A stretch of 64,000 nucleotides of DNA from HGM11501 sp045123995 (GCA_045123995.1 JBGVKY010000014.1:204802-268801), one strand, 5' to 3'. Shown: positions 54,301 to 62,965, numbered from the stretch's first letter. Translations and numbers: made by a program. Notes: generated from the letters alone by a model not told the origin.

Positions 54301-54700
54301 CTTCAAGTAATTTTTCGGGAGTGATAAAATATCTTTTGAATTCTGAAAAAAGTGATAAAAGGTCCTTTGAAAACCCACCTTGGGAAGCCCCTGCTTTGAG
54401 AACTGTAAGCTCGTCTTTCAATTTCTGGCAAATTAAAGAAATAGCCATTGTCTTGCCTGAAGGATCAATGGATTTGGTACCCAAAGGGCCTAAATCGGCA
54501 AGGGAATCATAAAGGCGGTTAAAAGAAAAAACCTGAGAGGACGAAAGTCCTGACACAGAAAGCTTTTCGGAAAGTTTCTTTTCAGCGAAAAGAGTATAGC
54601 TTTCGGGCACAATTATAAGGCCGCTGTTTTTGGCGGCCTCAGAAATCACATATTCGCCTTTTTTACTTTTAGCACGTCCGTATACAAGTTTTAAGGACAA
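51380..54700 (-). CDS. addB: ATP-dependent helicase/nuclease subunit B
   Basis: 1106 residues. The C-terminal nuclease is well kept: the four-cysteine iron-sulfur cluster appears as YSSCPFKYYMRY plus SSCDYCEYKTVCGGG, and LTGKIDRADVLH...RITDYKSG forms the active site. The N-terminal helicase-like half has the family's start KLVYGRAKSKKGEYVISEA, but the usual Walker A (G-R-x-G-S-G-K-S/T) is degenerate, reading GRAKSKKG, so ATP binding by this subunit is doubtful. It lies 16 bases after folA in the long operon. Confidence 0.95.
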   Translation of the reverse strand: MSLKLVYGRAKSKKGEYVISEAAKNSGLIIVPESYTLFAEKKLSEKLSVSGLSSSQVFSFNRLYDSLADLGPLGTKSIDPSGKTMAISLICQKLKDELTVLKAGASQGGFSKDLLSLFSEFKRYFITPEKLLEASDKTDKKILSSKLKDLALIFEKYEEFINSGYTDRDDDLLRLTEILKKDKPFKGKEVYIDRFSSFNPLELSVIRELLLQCENVTVSLLSDVKSFEFQFLTTQEAGEKLKELAKEENIPVESTHLSSSFENPEFSHLEKNLLSFEPKKHEKEVSSISLFAAKNLHSEVEYAARQILSLVMSGEYRYKDIALIVRDTPSYSSVLSPIFMSFGIPFTDTDTVSSSMHPLSVYVNALLDTVNSNFMPGPLFRFIKSGFSPLTFEESDKLENYIIATGIKGSAFENDEKWTYRTSLYSDYEISDKELELFTEIDLIRKKLLPPFISLKEKIKGKISALTFVSALYDFFTETSLQKKIESLSEKFEHDGRNDESSRLLSVYGSIIGAMDSLVASSSDLTLSFKKFSSVFKEGIDATTMKILPSSFDSVNFISAPRAKGISSPVTFILGLNQNEFPKIPEQSGVLTDSDRALLSDFDLELSKGSEYFNFEEQSLIYTSFTSSEKLLFLSYHLKDRSGTNINPSILINKIKDIFPLIKESTDVNGLSFESLLSAPEPTLTHTLDALNKMALGEEIDSSWLKAYDWYIKNPRSYIPPIPASFNFLKKTTPLSKEVTDILFHNGITTGVSKLEAYSSCPFKYYMRYILNAKERTVASFTPADTGSILHSYIDSVSRYINDNGKTWHSVTEDEIKDVAKEVTDNIIENSSFFMQNSKRALYQLKRLQNLSLKMLLLIKNHFESGLFEPLGSEITFGKGKDYPEIKIPTESGYIYLTGKIDRADVLHTKRGDFIRITDYKSGGKTFSLSSVYHGLNLQMSIYMLALNESTGSNPAAMLYFKLDDPVTTDSKSLSETLKMSGLILDDPEVLDAMDKDLEGKSDFLPIEKRDGSFLSDSMATKENFDLLFSHVKKTVARLYSEMKNGDFSVSPKTLASENSSCDYCEYKTVCGGGDPLFLPKLNSKNPWPSFSRDAEENTEDGGVNI

Positions 54701-54716
54701 GGCTATCTTTCCTTTC

Positions 54717-55202
54717 TCATTTTACTCTTTCGTAAGTACAGTAAGTCCAGCTTAAATCATTTTCACATAAGGTTTCGCCCTCTTCGGTAATTCTCCACTC
54801 GGGCATATCGTCAAGATTCGGGAAAAATCTGTCCGCATCAAAGGCTTTATGTATTTTTGTGATATAAGCTTTGTCCACATAGGGAAGAAGGGCTCTGTAT
54901 ATACTTTCTCCCCCGAAAACAAAGGCACGCTCGTATTTTTCCGCTTCTTTTAACGCTTCGTCAACGCTGTGAACCATAGTAACGTCTTTATCTATTTTTT
55001 CATCGGGGAAGCACATAACAATATGAGGTCTTCCAGGAAGAGGATTTCCTCCGGGAAGAGACTCCAGTGTTTTCTTACCCATAATGAGGGCGTGCCCCCA
55101 GGTTATTTCCTTGACTCTTTTCAAATCTCCGGGAATGTGGCATAAAAGGTCGTTGCCCTTGCCTATACCCCAGTTTTTATCTACTGCAACAATAAGTTCC
55201 AT
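54717..55202 (-). CDS. folA: dihydrofolate reductase
   Basis: 161 residues, NADPH-dependent reduction of dihydrofolate. VAVDKNWGIGKGNDLLCHIPGDLKRVKEIT contains the active-site aspartate D26; IMGKKTLESLPGGNPLPGRPHIV and FVFGGESIYRALLPYVDKAYIT are the NADPH-binding segments. GGAGG precedes the ATG. It follows thyA by 11 bases, the common arrangement in which the folate oxidised by ThyA is recycled. Confidence 0.97.
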   Translation of the reverse strand: MELIVAVDKNWGIGKGNDLLCHIPGDLKRVKEITWGHALIMGKKTLESLPGGNPLPGRPHIVMCFPDEKIDKDVTMVHSVDEALKEAEKYERAFVFGGESIYRALLPYVDKAYITKIHKAFDADRFFPNLDDMPEWRITEEGETLCENDLSWTYCTYERVK

Positions 55203-55213
55203 TTTAATCCTCC

Positions 55214-56047
55214 TTAAACAGCAACAGGCAATTTACCTACTTTTCCGCTGTGCTCATAATTTTCCAGAACGAAACTGTCCGGAGTGAAATCGTAGAAGTT
55301 TTTAATATCCGGATCAATTATAAGTTTAGGTGCGTCAAACATCGGTCTTTCGATAACCTCTTTTACGATGGGAACGTGTCTGTCATAAATGTGAGCATCG
55401 GCAATAACGTGAACCAGTTCGCCAACTTTAAGACCTGATGATATAGCAAACATATGTACCAAAATAGCATACTGAGCCACGTTCCAGTTGTTGGCAACCA
55501 GAAAGTCGTTTGAACGCTGATTGAGTATGGCGTTTAATGTGTTACCTGATACATTTAAGGTAAGGGAATATGCACAAGGATAAAGAGCCATTTCATGAAG
55601 TTCCTCGTGGTTGAACATATTTCCTATAATTCTGCGGCTGCCAGGATTGTTTTTGAGTTCATAGAGCATCATATCGACCTGATCCATTTCGCCTTCTTTA
55701 TATATACTTTTTTTAGCCAGCTGATAGCCGTATGCTTTTCCTATAGTGCCGTTTTCATCAGCCCAGGAATCCCAGATTTTGGAACCCAGCTCCGATATTT
55801 TATTGGATTTTTTCTGCCATATCCAGAGAATTTCATCCACAGCCGCCTTGAAGTTTATATAGCGGAGAGTCTGAATGGGGAATTCCTCTGCCAGATTGTA
55901 TCTGTTTACCATGCCGAATTTTTTGATGGTGTGGGCAGGAGAGGAGTCATCTGCCCAACGGGGACGTACGGGTCTGTCGGTGTCCCACACTCCGTTTTCC
56001 AAAATATCATGCACGTTTTCTATAAAAAGTAAATCAGCCTTGCTCAT
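55214..56047 (-). CDS. thyA: thymidylate synthase
   Basis: A 277-residue folate-dependent synthase converting dUMP to dTMP. The nucleophile C158 is in ALYPCAYSLTLNV, and QRSNDFLVANNWNVAQYA (177-194) binds the phosphate and folate, a variant of the usual QRSxDxxLGxPFNIAxYA. The C terminus HSGKVGKLPVAV fits the family's mobile end. AAAGGAAC precedes the ATG. It is the first gene of a seven-gene operon reaching to 45.4 kb. Confidence 0.96.
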   Translation of the reverse strand: MSKADLLFIENVHDILENGVWDTDRPVRPRWADDSSPAHTIKKFGMVNRYNLAEEFPIQTLRYINFKAAVDEILWIWQKKSNKISELGSKIWDSWADENGTIGKAYGYQLAKKSIYKEGEMDQVDMMLYELKNNPGSRRIIGNMFNHEELHEMALYPCAYSLTLNVSGNTLNAILNQRSNDFLVANNWNVAQYAILVHMFAISSGLKVGELVHVIADAHIYDRHVPIVKEVIERPMFDAPKLIIDPDIKNFYDFTPDSFVLENYEHSGKVGKLPVAV

Positions 56048-56079
56048 AAAAAGTTCCTTTCTTTAATTATATTGTTTAT

Positions 56080-56108
56080 ATTATAATATAAAGTGTCGTA
56101 AATTGCAA
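56080..56108 (-). promoter_or_regulatory. promoter of the thyA-folA-addBA operon
   Basis: On the - strand: TTGCAA (56108-56103), 17-bp spacer, TATAAT (56085-56080). Confidence 0.65.
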
Positions 56109-56197
56109 TAGTTTATATTGCCGATAAAGACCTAGTATTTTTGACAAAAATAACATAAAAAAAGGCAATAAAGAGCGATTTTATAGGCATCTTAATA

Positions 56198-56226
56198 TTG
56201 ATTTTTTGTTTTTTGTGTGTTATAAT
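56198..56226 (+). promoter_or_regulatory. asd-dapA-dapB promoter
   Basis: TTGATT (56198-56203), 17-bp spacer, TATAAT (56221-56226). The short 35-base leader leaves no room for a lysine riboswitch. Confidence 0.78.
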
Positions 56227-56266
56227 TATTAAAATAGGCGTATATTTAAAATTCGGAGGTAGAACT

Positions 56267-57346
56267 ATGAAAAATTATAATATCGGTATTATCGGCGCAA
56301 CAGGAATGGTTGGACAGAGATTTATAACTCTTTTGCACGATCACCCTTGGTTCAATATCAAGGTATTGGCAGCATCAGGTTCCAGTGCGGGGAAAACCTA
56401 CGAAAAAGCAGTTGAGGGAAGATGGGCGATGAAGGAAGAAATTCCCCCTTCCGTTAAGAATATAGTTGTTCTTGATGCTCAGAATGATGATAAGAAGATT
56501 GCTGAAGCTGTTGACTTCGTTTTCTGCGCAGTAAACATGAAAAAAGATGAAATCAAAGCATTGGAAGAACATTATGCAAAACTGGAAGTTCCTGTAATTT
56601 CCAATAACTCTGCGCATCGTATGACAGGGGATGTTCCAATGATTATCCCTGAGGTTAATCCCGATCATCTTGATATAATAGAAGCTCAGAAAAAGAGACT
56701 CGGTACCAAGAAAGGATTTATTGCAGTTAAATCCAACTGCTCAATCCAGAGCTATGTTCCTGCTCTGAACGCCCTTATGAAATACGGCATTAAGGAAGTG
56801 GCAGTATCTACATATCAGGCAATTTCCGGTGCGGGAAAAACTTTTGAAAGATGGCCCGAAATGATAGACAACGTAATTCCCTATATCGGCGGAGAAGAGG
56901 AAAAGAGTGAAGTAGAACCTATGAAGGTTTGGGGACATATTGAAGATGATAAAATTGTTATGGCAGAAACTCCGAAAATTACAGCCCAGTGCATAAGAGT
57001 TCCTGTTACAGATGGACATCTTGCAACTGTTTTTGTAAAGTTTGATAAAAAGCCTGCCAAGGAAGAAATATTAAAAGACTGGGCTACATTCTCAGGTGAA
57101 CCCCAAAAGCTCAATCTTCCTCATGCCCCCAAGCAATTCTTGCACTACTATGCGGAAGATGACAGACCTCAGACAAAAACCGAAAGAGATTTGGAAGGCG
57201 GTATGGCAGTAAGCGTAGGAAGACTCAGAGAAGACTCTTTATTTGATTATAAATTTGTATCACTTTCCCATAACACTTTAAGAGGTGCGGCAGGTGGCGG
57301 AGTTCTTCTGGCGGAACTCCTTGCGGCTAAAGGCTATTTTGACTGA
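56267..57346 (+). CDS. asd: aspartate-semialdehyde dehydrogenase
   Basis: 359 residues of the archaeal/fungal-type ASADH; reduces aspartyl phosphate to the semialdehyde for lysine, threonine, methionine and diaminopimelate. NIGIIGATGMVGQRFI at the N terminus is the NADPH-binding loop; VKSNCSIQSYVPAL holds the catalytic cysteine; STYQAISGAGK and RVPVTDGHLATVFV are substrate and dimer segments. The frame opens at 56198, but ATG 56267 has CGGAGG. dapA follows after 18 bases. Confidence 0.97.
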   Translation: MKNYNIGIIGATGMVGQRFITLLHDHPWFNIKVLAASGSSAGKTYEKAVEGRWAMKEEIPPSVKNIVVLDAQNDDKKIAEAVDFVFCAVNMKKDEIKALEEHYAKLEVPVISNNSAHRMTGDVPMIIPEVNPDHLDIIEAQKKRLGTKKGFIAVKSNCSIQSYVPALNALMKYGIKEVAVSTYQAISGAGKTFERWPEMIDNVIPYIGGEEEKSEVEPMKVWGHIEDDKIVMAETPKITAQCIRVPVTDGHLATVFVKFDKKPAKEEILKDWATFSGEPQKLNLPHAPKQFLHYYAEDDRPQTKTERDLEGGMAVSVGRLREDSLFDYKFVSLSHNTLRGAAGGGVLLAELLAAKGYFD

Positions 57347-57364
57347 TGAAAAGAGGTAATTTTA

Positions 57365-58252
57365 ATGAAGCACACGATATTTAAGGGTGCGGCAGCAGCA
57401 CTTATAACTCCTTTTACAAAGGACGGAAAAATCAATTATGAAGAATTTGGAAGAATAATTGATGATCAGATAAATAACAGTACAGATGCTTTGGTTGTTT
57501 GCGGAACAACCGGTGAACCATCTACAATGCCTGATGAAGAGCATATTGAGGCTATGCGTTTTGCGATAGACTACACAAAGAAGAGGGTTCCTGTTATAGC
57601 CGGCACCGGAAGCAACGATACAGCTTATTGTGTTGAACTTTCAAAGAAAGCGGAAGAAATGGGGGCGGACGCACTTTTGCTTGTAACGCCCTATTACAAT
57701 AAGTGTACTCAGAAAGGTCTTAAAATTCATTATGAGGAAGTGGCAAAGAAAGTTGATCTTCCGATGATTTTATATTCCGTTAAATCAAGAACCGGTGTGA
57801 ATATTGCACCCGAAACTTTAGCGGAGCTTTCCAAGATTGATAACATAGTTGCTGTAAAGGAAGCAAGCGGCGATATTTCTCAGGTCGCTAAAATTGCATC
57901 TTTATGTGGAGATAGACTGGATATATATTCAGGTAATGACGACCAGATTATTCCAATTCTGGCTCTTGGCGGTATCGGTGTAATTTCCGTTCTTTCCAAT
58001 GTGGCTCCCAAGTTCACACACGATCTTGTTATGGACTACTTAAACGGAAACCATGAGGCAGCGCTCAAGGCTCAGCTCAGTGTCCTTGACCTTGTAGATG
58101 CTTTGTTCTGTGAAGTGAACCCCATTCCTGTAAAGACTGCTATGAGACTTATGGGATACGATGCGGGACCTTTAAGACTTCCTCTTTGCGAAATGGAAGA
58201 TAAAAACCTTGAAATATTGAAAAAAGCCCTTTTAAACCATAATCTCATATAA
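57365..58252 (+). CDS. dapA: 4-hydroxy-tetrahydrodipicolinate synthase
   Basis: 295 residues; condenses aspartate semialdehyde with pyruvate. VVCGTTGEPSTM and LLVTPYYNKCTQKGL contribute the active-site threonine and tyrosine; the Schiff-base lysine lies in NIVAVKEASGDISQ. The reading frame is complete, from an ATG preceded by an AAAGAGG site. Middle gene of asd-dapA-dapB. Confidence 0.98.
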   Translation: MKHTIFKGAAAALITPFTKDGKINYEEFGRIIDDQINNSTDALVVCGTTGEPSTMPDEEHIEAMRFAIDYTKKRVPVIAGTGSNDTAYCVELSKKAEEMGADALLLVTPYYNKCTQKGLKIHYEEVAKKVDLPMILYSVKSRTGVNIAPETLAELSKIDNIVAVKEASGDISQVAKIASLCGDRLDIYSGNDDQIIPILALGGIGVISVLSNVAPKFTHDLVMDYLNGNHEAALKAQLSVLDLVDALFCEVNPIPVKTAMRLMGYDAGPLRLPLCEMEDKNLEILKKALLNHNLI

Positions 58253-58266
58253 AGGACGAAACACTT

Positions 58267-59022
58267 ATGATAAAGATTTTATTAAACGGAGCCAACGGCA
58301 GAATGGGCACGGAAATTGCCAATCTTACCGAGGGGTCTGAAATCTATGAAATTGCATGCGGAGTAGATTCCTATACAGAAAAAGAAAGAAATTTTCCTGT
58401 ATATAAATCTCTTTGGGATTGCAAGGATGAATTTGATGTAATAATCGACTTTTCCAATGCATCAGGTCTTGAGGATTTGCTTTCCTATGCGGTTAAAAAC
58501 AATAAGCCTGTTATAGTTTCTACCACAGGCCACAGCCCCGAGCAGAAAGAGCTTATGAAAAAAGCATCGGAAGAAATTCCTTTATTTTTCTCAGCCAATA
58601 TGTCTTTCGGTATCAACCTTTTAATTGACCTGGCTAAAAAGGCTGCGTGTCTGTTGGGTGATGCTTACGACATCGAAATTGTGGAAAAACACCACAATCA
58701 GAAACTTGATGCTCCCAGCGGAACGGCTCTTGCTATTGCTGACGGTATTTCTGATGTATCGGAAAACGCCAAGGAATATGTGTATGACCGCCATTCCGTA
58801 AGGAAGAAGAGGGATAAGAAAGAAATCGGCATTTCCTCCGTAAGAGGCGGAACTGTTGTGGGGGAACACGAGGTTCTTTTCTTGGGGCCGGATGAAATTA
58901 TAGAGATAAAGCATCATGCTGCATCAAGAAGGGTTTTTGCAGAAGGTGCACTTCGTGCCGCAGCATTCCTTAAAGGAAAAGAAAAGGGAATGTACAGCAT
59001 GAAAGATATGATTAAAGACTAA
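58267..59022 (+). CDS. dapB: 4-hydroxy-tetrahydrodipicolinate reductase
   Basis: 251 residues. NAD(P)H-binding GANGRMGTEIA is at 8-18; the catalytic EKHHNQKLDAPSGTALA segment and a C-terminal HHAASRRVFAEGALRAA are conserved. AAAGGAC precedes the ATG. Supplies the diaminopimelate and lysine branch. dapL/dapF/lysA are not in the window. Confidence 0.98.
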   Translation: MIKILLNGANGRMGTEIANLTEGSEIYEIACGVDSYTEKERNFPVYKSLWDCKDEFDVIIDFSNASGLEDLLSYAVKNNKPVIVSTTGHSPEQKELMKKASEEIPLFFSANMSFGINLLIDLAKKAACLLGDAYDIEIVEKHHNQKLDAPSGTALAIADGISDVSENAKEYVYDRHSVRKKRDKKEIGISSVRGGTVVGEHEVLFLGPDEIIEIKHHAASRRVFAEGALRAAAFLKGKEKGMYSMKDMIKD

Positions 59023-59034
59023 TAAGTAAAATAT

Positions 59035-59061
59035 AAAAACGGTGCAATGCGCCGTTTTTTC
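59035..59061 (+). terminator. asd-dapA-dapB terminator
   Basis: Stem AAAAACGGTGC / GCGCCGTTTTT (one G-T) with AAT loop and T run. Confidence 0.85.
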
Positions 59062-59075
59062 TTTTGCGAAAAAAA

Positions 59076-59104
59076 TTGACTTTCCTAAATTTAAATAGTA
59101 TAAT
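59076..59104 (+). promoter_or_regulatory. promoter of the cohesin-protein operon
   Basis: TTGACT (59076-59081), 17-bp spacer, TATAAT (59099-59104). Confidence 0.8.
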
Positions 59105-59150
59105 ATTTATGGTATCATAGGGTAATTGTATAACCGAAAGGAGAATGAAA

Positions 59151-61835
59151 ATGAATATCTCCAAAAAAGTAATTGGTGCAGTAGTTGCTTTAATTCTGCT
59201 TTTTGGTAATGCCGGGGTTTTCGCGTCGGAAAGCGGAAGTGTTGTTTTTTCTAACGCCCAGATTATAAAGGGAAAGCAGGAGACGGTAAGGGTTTCGCTG
59301 AAAAATTTAGAAAATGTGAGTTCATTCTATCTTTATAATCTTGATTTTAATAGGGACAACCTTGAGCTTGCGGACGTAAAACTTCTAGTAGAAGGGGCTT
59401 CAGTATCGCACGCAGATAAGGAAACAGGTGAGATAGTTTTTGCTTTCTCTGAAAATACAGATTGTCGGGGTGACATTGCGGAATTTACTTTCGTAGGAAA
59501 AGGAGAAAAATCCGCTTCTCAAATCAAAGCTGATGTGAAAATTAAATACTGGAACAATGAAAGCGAGATTTTTTGTGAGGATATCAATGTTGTTTCGGGA
59601 CAGATACAAGTGGTTTCTGGATTCCCCTCAAACATGAGATTAGAAGATGCCGAGACAGAATACAACGGGAAAGCTCAGGGCATTAAAGTTAAAAATCTTT
59701 TAAGCGGAGCTAATGTCAGGTACTTAGTTGACGGAGAAGAAAAAGAAGCGGTAAAGGCAGGGGAATATAAGGTAACCGCAATAGTAACCAAGGATGGCTA
59801 TGCAGACTGGGAAAGGACGGCAACGCTCAGAATAACCCCTGCACCCCTGGAGATAAAAGGCCTCAAAGCAAAAGACAAGGTTTATGACGGAACAAAAGAT
59901 GCTGTGATAGATAAAACCGAAGCTTTATTGGATGGTGTATTTCCTGGCGATGAAGTCTATGTTGAATTTCCTTGGACAGGAACTTTTGAAGACGAAAATG
60001 CAAAAAGTACAAAAACAAATGTATATGTTGAAAAGCCTGAACTTTCTGGGAAAGACAATGCAAATTACTTCCTTGGGGATATAGCGCCTCTTAAAGCAAA
60101 AATAACAAAGGCAAGGCAGGAAATAGCAGTTTCTGAAATCCCTGAGAAAATCTACGGAGACATAGACTTTTATGTGGTTTCAGAAGCTTCGTCAGGCCTT
60201 CCTCTTACATATAAAAGTGAAAATGAGCTTGTGGCAAAGATATCCGAAAACGGACTTGTTGAAATTATCGGGGCAGGAAAGACAAAAATTAAAATCACAC
60301 AGACAGGAAACAGCAATTATGAGAGCTCAAGCGCAGAGGCTGAATTTGTGGTTTTACCTAAAACTATAACTTTTACTGACATTGATTTTGAAAATCAAAT
60401 TCTCGCTCCAACCATCTCTGAAAGCGGAATTTTAAGCGAGGATATGGATGACGTAGCTTTTGATTTTTCGAGAGTTAAGTCCTTTGTTTCGGAAGATAAG
60501 GTGATTTATAATAACTTCTTCTTGAAAGGAGAAAAAGGCGGAAATTACAAAATTTATGTGCCGGGTGGCTTGATTGAAAAAGAACTGGTTAAGGAAGAGG
60601 CGGTCTTTAATTCGCAGGATGATGTAACAGCAACGGTAAAAAAGGCAGCAGGAACAAATACTCTGATTTTTGAAGAGGTGACTCTTTCTGAACTTTTTCA
60701 TGAACCTGAATTTGTTACTCTTGATTTATCGGGTGAGGAAAACGGGACTGTAGACAGTGTAATACTGCCCGGAGAATTTCTTGAGGACACAGGAAGTAAA
60801 GCTTCGTTGGAAATCAAATTAACTGAAAGCTCAGTGGTTTTGGATAAAGCGGCACTTTCGCATTTATCAGAAAACTTGAATAATGCAAATATCAGTTTAA
60901 GCATCAGGGAAGCAGATGACGGAGAACTTGAAGAAGAACAGGTGAATGCCAAAGAAAAACTTGACAATGCGAGAGTTTTCCGCCTAACCATAGACGGAGT
61001 TTCGGTAGAAGACGGCAGAGTGGATTTTGGTCAGGGAAAAGTAAAAGTTTCTCTTAATTATGAGGCATCGTCAACAGCAAGGGTGAAAGTTAAATATATC
61101 AAAGAAGACGGAACTACACAAAGTATAAGTGCGACTTACGACAAGAAAACAAAAAAGGTGTCTTTTGGCCTTTCACATTTTTCTGAATATGTTGTATATA
61201 CCGAAGGAAAAGCCTCCTCCGGCGGTGGCGGTGGCGGTGGCGGAAGCATGGACGCCACATTAACCTTCATAACAGACGGCGGAAAAGAAATATCTTCTAT
61301 AAAAGCTCCGTTGAATGCTACTATCAATCTGGATAAGTACATAGGTGAAAAAGAAGGCTTCGTATTTGAGGGATGGTTCCTGGAACCGGAATTAAAAACC
61401 ATTGTTACGGAAATTAAGCTAAAGGACAACATGACCCTTTACGCCAAGTGGAAAGAAAAATACGAAACCAATATAGTTTTGACTATCGGCAAAAAAGAGG
61501 CGGCTATTAACGGCAAAGTGGTTACTAATGATACGGCACCTGAAATTGTAAACGGAAGAACCATGCTTCCTGTCCGCTTTGTCGCTGAAACTTTAAGCTC
61601 GATTGTCACATGGAATCCGGAAAACAGGGAAGTTACGATAATAAAAGACGAAAAAATAATTAAGCTTATCATAGATAATGATATTGCTTTGGTGGATGGA
61701 ACAGAAGTGAAGATAGATTCATCTCCCTATATTAAAAATGACAGAACCTACCTGCCTGTAAGATTTATTGCAGAAAGCTTGGATTGCGAGGTAGAGTGGA
61801 ATGAGAAGACGGGAGAAGTAACAATTAAAAAATAA
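59151..61835 (+). CDS. large secreted multidomain protein with an N-terminal cohesin-like module
   Basis: 894 residues, exported (signal peptide to about 27). Modules in order: a cohesin-like beta-sandwich (about 28-155; SVVFSNAQIIKGKQETVRVSLKNLENVSSFYLYNLDF, EIVFAF..., IAEFTFVG), MBG/YDG-like adhesin repeats (about 155-405), an unassigned region (405-685), a Gly8 linker at about 690-697, an InlB/Flg_new-type repeat (about 700-768; GFVFEGWFLEPELKTIVTEIKLKDNMTLYAKW), and two copper-amine-oxidase-N type repeats (about 780-894; NGRTMLPVRFVAETL and NDRTYLPVRFIAESL). The last may anchor it to the wall. ATG 59151 is preferred over 59145 because AAAGGAG is then correctly spaced. Co-transcribed with the dockerin protein. 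Confidence 0.85.
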   Translation: MNISKKVIGAVVALILLFGNAGVFASESGSVVFSNAQIIKGKQETVRVSLKNLENVSSFYLYNLDFNRDNLELADVKLLVEGASVSHADKETGEIVFAFSENTDCRGDIAEFTFVGKGEKSASQIKADVKIKYWNNESEIFCEDINVVSGQIQVVSGFPSNMRLEDAETEYNGKAQGIKVKNLLSGANVRYLVDGEEKEAVKAGEYKVTAIVTKDGYADWERTATLRITPAPLEIKGLKAKDKVYDGTKDAVIDKTEALLDGVFPGDEVYVEFPWTGTFEDENAKSTKTNVYVEKPELSGKDNANYFLGDIAPLKAKITKARQEIAVSEIPEKIYGDIDFYVVSEASSGLPLTYKSENELVAKISENGLVEIIGAGKTKIKITQTGNSNYESSSAEAEFVVLPKTITFTDIDFENQILAPTISESGILSEDMDDVAFDFSRVKSFVSEDKVIYNNFFLKGEKGGNYKIYVPGGLIEKELVKEEAVFNSQDDVTATVKKAAGTNTLIFEEVTLSELFHEPEFVTLDLSGEENGTVDSVILPGEFLEDTGSKASLEIKLTESSVVLDKAALSHLSENLNNANISLSIREADDGELEEEQVNAKEKLDNARVFRLTIDGVSVEDGRVDFGQGKVKVSLNYEASSTARVKVKYIKEDGTTQSISATYDKKTKKVSFGLSHFSEYVVYTEGKASSGGGGGGGGSMDATLTFITDGGKEISSIKAPLNATINLDKYIGEKEGFVFEGWFLEPELKTIVTEIKLKDNMTLYAKWKEKYETNIVLTIGKKEAAINGKVVTNDTAPEIVNGRTMLPVRFVAETLSSIVTWNPENREVTIIKDEKIIKLIIDNDIALVDGTEVKIDSSPYIKNDRTYLPVRFIAESLDCEVEWNEKTGEVTIKK

Positions 61836-61867
61836 TGTTTCCAAAGTAAAAGAAAGGAGGCAGTATC

Positions 61868-62965
61868 GTGAAAAGAATATTTTCTTTGGTGCTTGCTTTT
61901 GCCATTCTCTTTTCGTGCTTTATTTGTGCAAACGAAGAAGAAAACGTTCCGACATTGAAAGTTGTGGGCGGAACTTCAATACCCGGGAGAAGCGTGGAAG
62001 TTTCTCTTGTAATGGAAAATAATCCTGGAGTAATGGCTATAAAAATAGAACTTTCCTATGACGATACATATCTTACATTAAAAGAATTTAAGGATAACGG
62101 AATGTTAAAGACATATTTCGGAGAAACGGAAGACCTTTCTGGTAATCCTTATACCTTGTGCTGGGCAGATGTAGAGGGGAGGAAGAACAACATGGAAAAT
62201 GGTGTTCTGGCTGTCTTCACTTTTGATATAGCGAAAGAAGCCCCCCAGGGAGATTACGAAATCGAAATCTCCTACAACAACGATTATTATGAAATATTAA
62301 ATGAGGAACTGGAAGCGGTTGAATTTAATATTGAAAACGGAAACGTAACGGTTGCACCCACTCCTTCGGTTTCAATAGAGAATGTTCCTGCAAAAGCAGG
62401 GGATGAAGTTTTTGTAAATCTTATGCTTTCTGATAGCATAGGGTTCCGGGAGCTGACTTTTAACCTTTCATACGATGAAAGTGTGCTTTCGCTTATAGAG
62501 GCGGTACCGGGAGGAGATTTTAACGGTGCGGAACTTCTTTTAACAACAGAGAACAAAGAGGCAACACTTTACTGGAATATGGCTTCTGTTGAAGAGGTTC
62601 CTGACGGCATCCTTGCAACACTTAAATTTAAAGTGTCAGAAGGAGCCAAGAAAGGTAAATATGCCATAAACGGGATTTACGGCGAAGGTGGAATGACAGA
62701 TAAGGATGGCTCGGATATTATGTTTTCCGTAAAGTCCGGGGAGATAAACGTCCTCGGAAGTCCCGAAGAAAATATTTTGGGAGATGCTGACGGAGACGGC
62801 AAGGTGAATTCGAAAGATGCCATATATTTATCAAACCATTTAAAGGAATCCCTGAAATATCCTCTGGCTATTTTAGGGGATGTAAATAAAGATGGAAACT
62901 TTAATGCAATGGATGCAATATATCTTTTGAAACATATAATGATTCCTGAGAAATTTCCATTATAA
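61868..62965 (+). CDS. secreted protein with two cohesin-like modules and a C-terminal type I dockerin
   Basis: 365 residues. N-terminal signal (about 1-20; LFSC makes a weak lipobox possible). Two cohesin-like modules follow: about 28-162 (IPGRSVEVSLVMENNPGVMAIKIELSYDDTYLTL... GVLAVFTFDI) and 167-295 (KAGDEVFVNLMLSDSIGFRELTFNLSYDESVLSL... GILATLKFKV). The C terminus is a dockerin with two calcium loops, GDADGDGKVNSKDAIYLSNHL (305-325) and GDVNKDGNFNAMDAIYLLKHI (337-357). Cohesin-dockerin pairs assemble cellulosomes, so this resembles a small scaffoldin. GTG start with AAAGGAGG. It lies 32 bases downstream of the first cohesin-like protein and ends at a terminator. Confidence 0.88.
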   Translation: MKRIFSLVLAFAILFSCFICANEEENVPTLKVVGGTSIPGRSVEVSLVMENNPGVMAIKIELSYDDTYLTLKEFKDNGMLKTYFGETEDLSGNPYTLCWADVEGRKNNMENGVLAVFTFDIAKEAPQGDYEIEISYNNDYYEILNEELEAVEFNIENGNVTVAPTPSVSIENVPAKAGDEVFVNLMLSDSIGFRELTFNLSYDESVLSLIEAVPGGDFNGAELLLTTENKEATLYWNMASVEEVPDGILATLKFKVSEGAKKGKYAINGIYGEGGMTDKDGSDIMFSVKSGEINVLGSPEENILGDADGDGKVNSKDAIYLSNHLKESLKYPLAILGDVNKDGNFNAMDAIYLLKHIMIPEKFPL

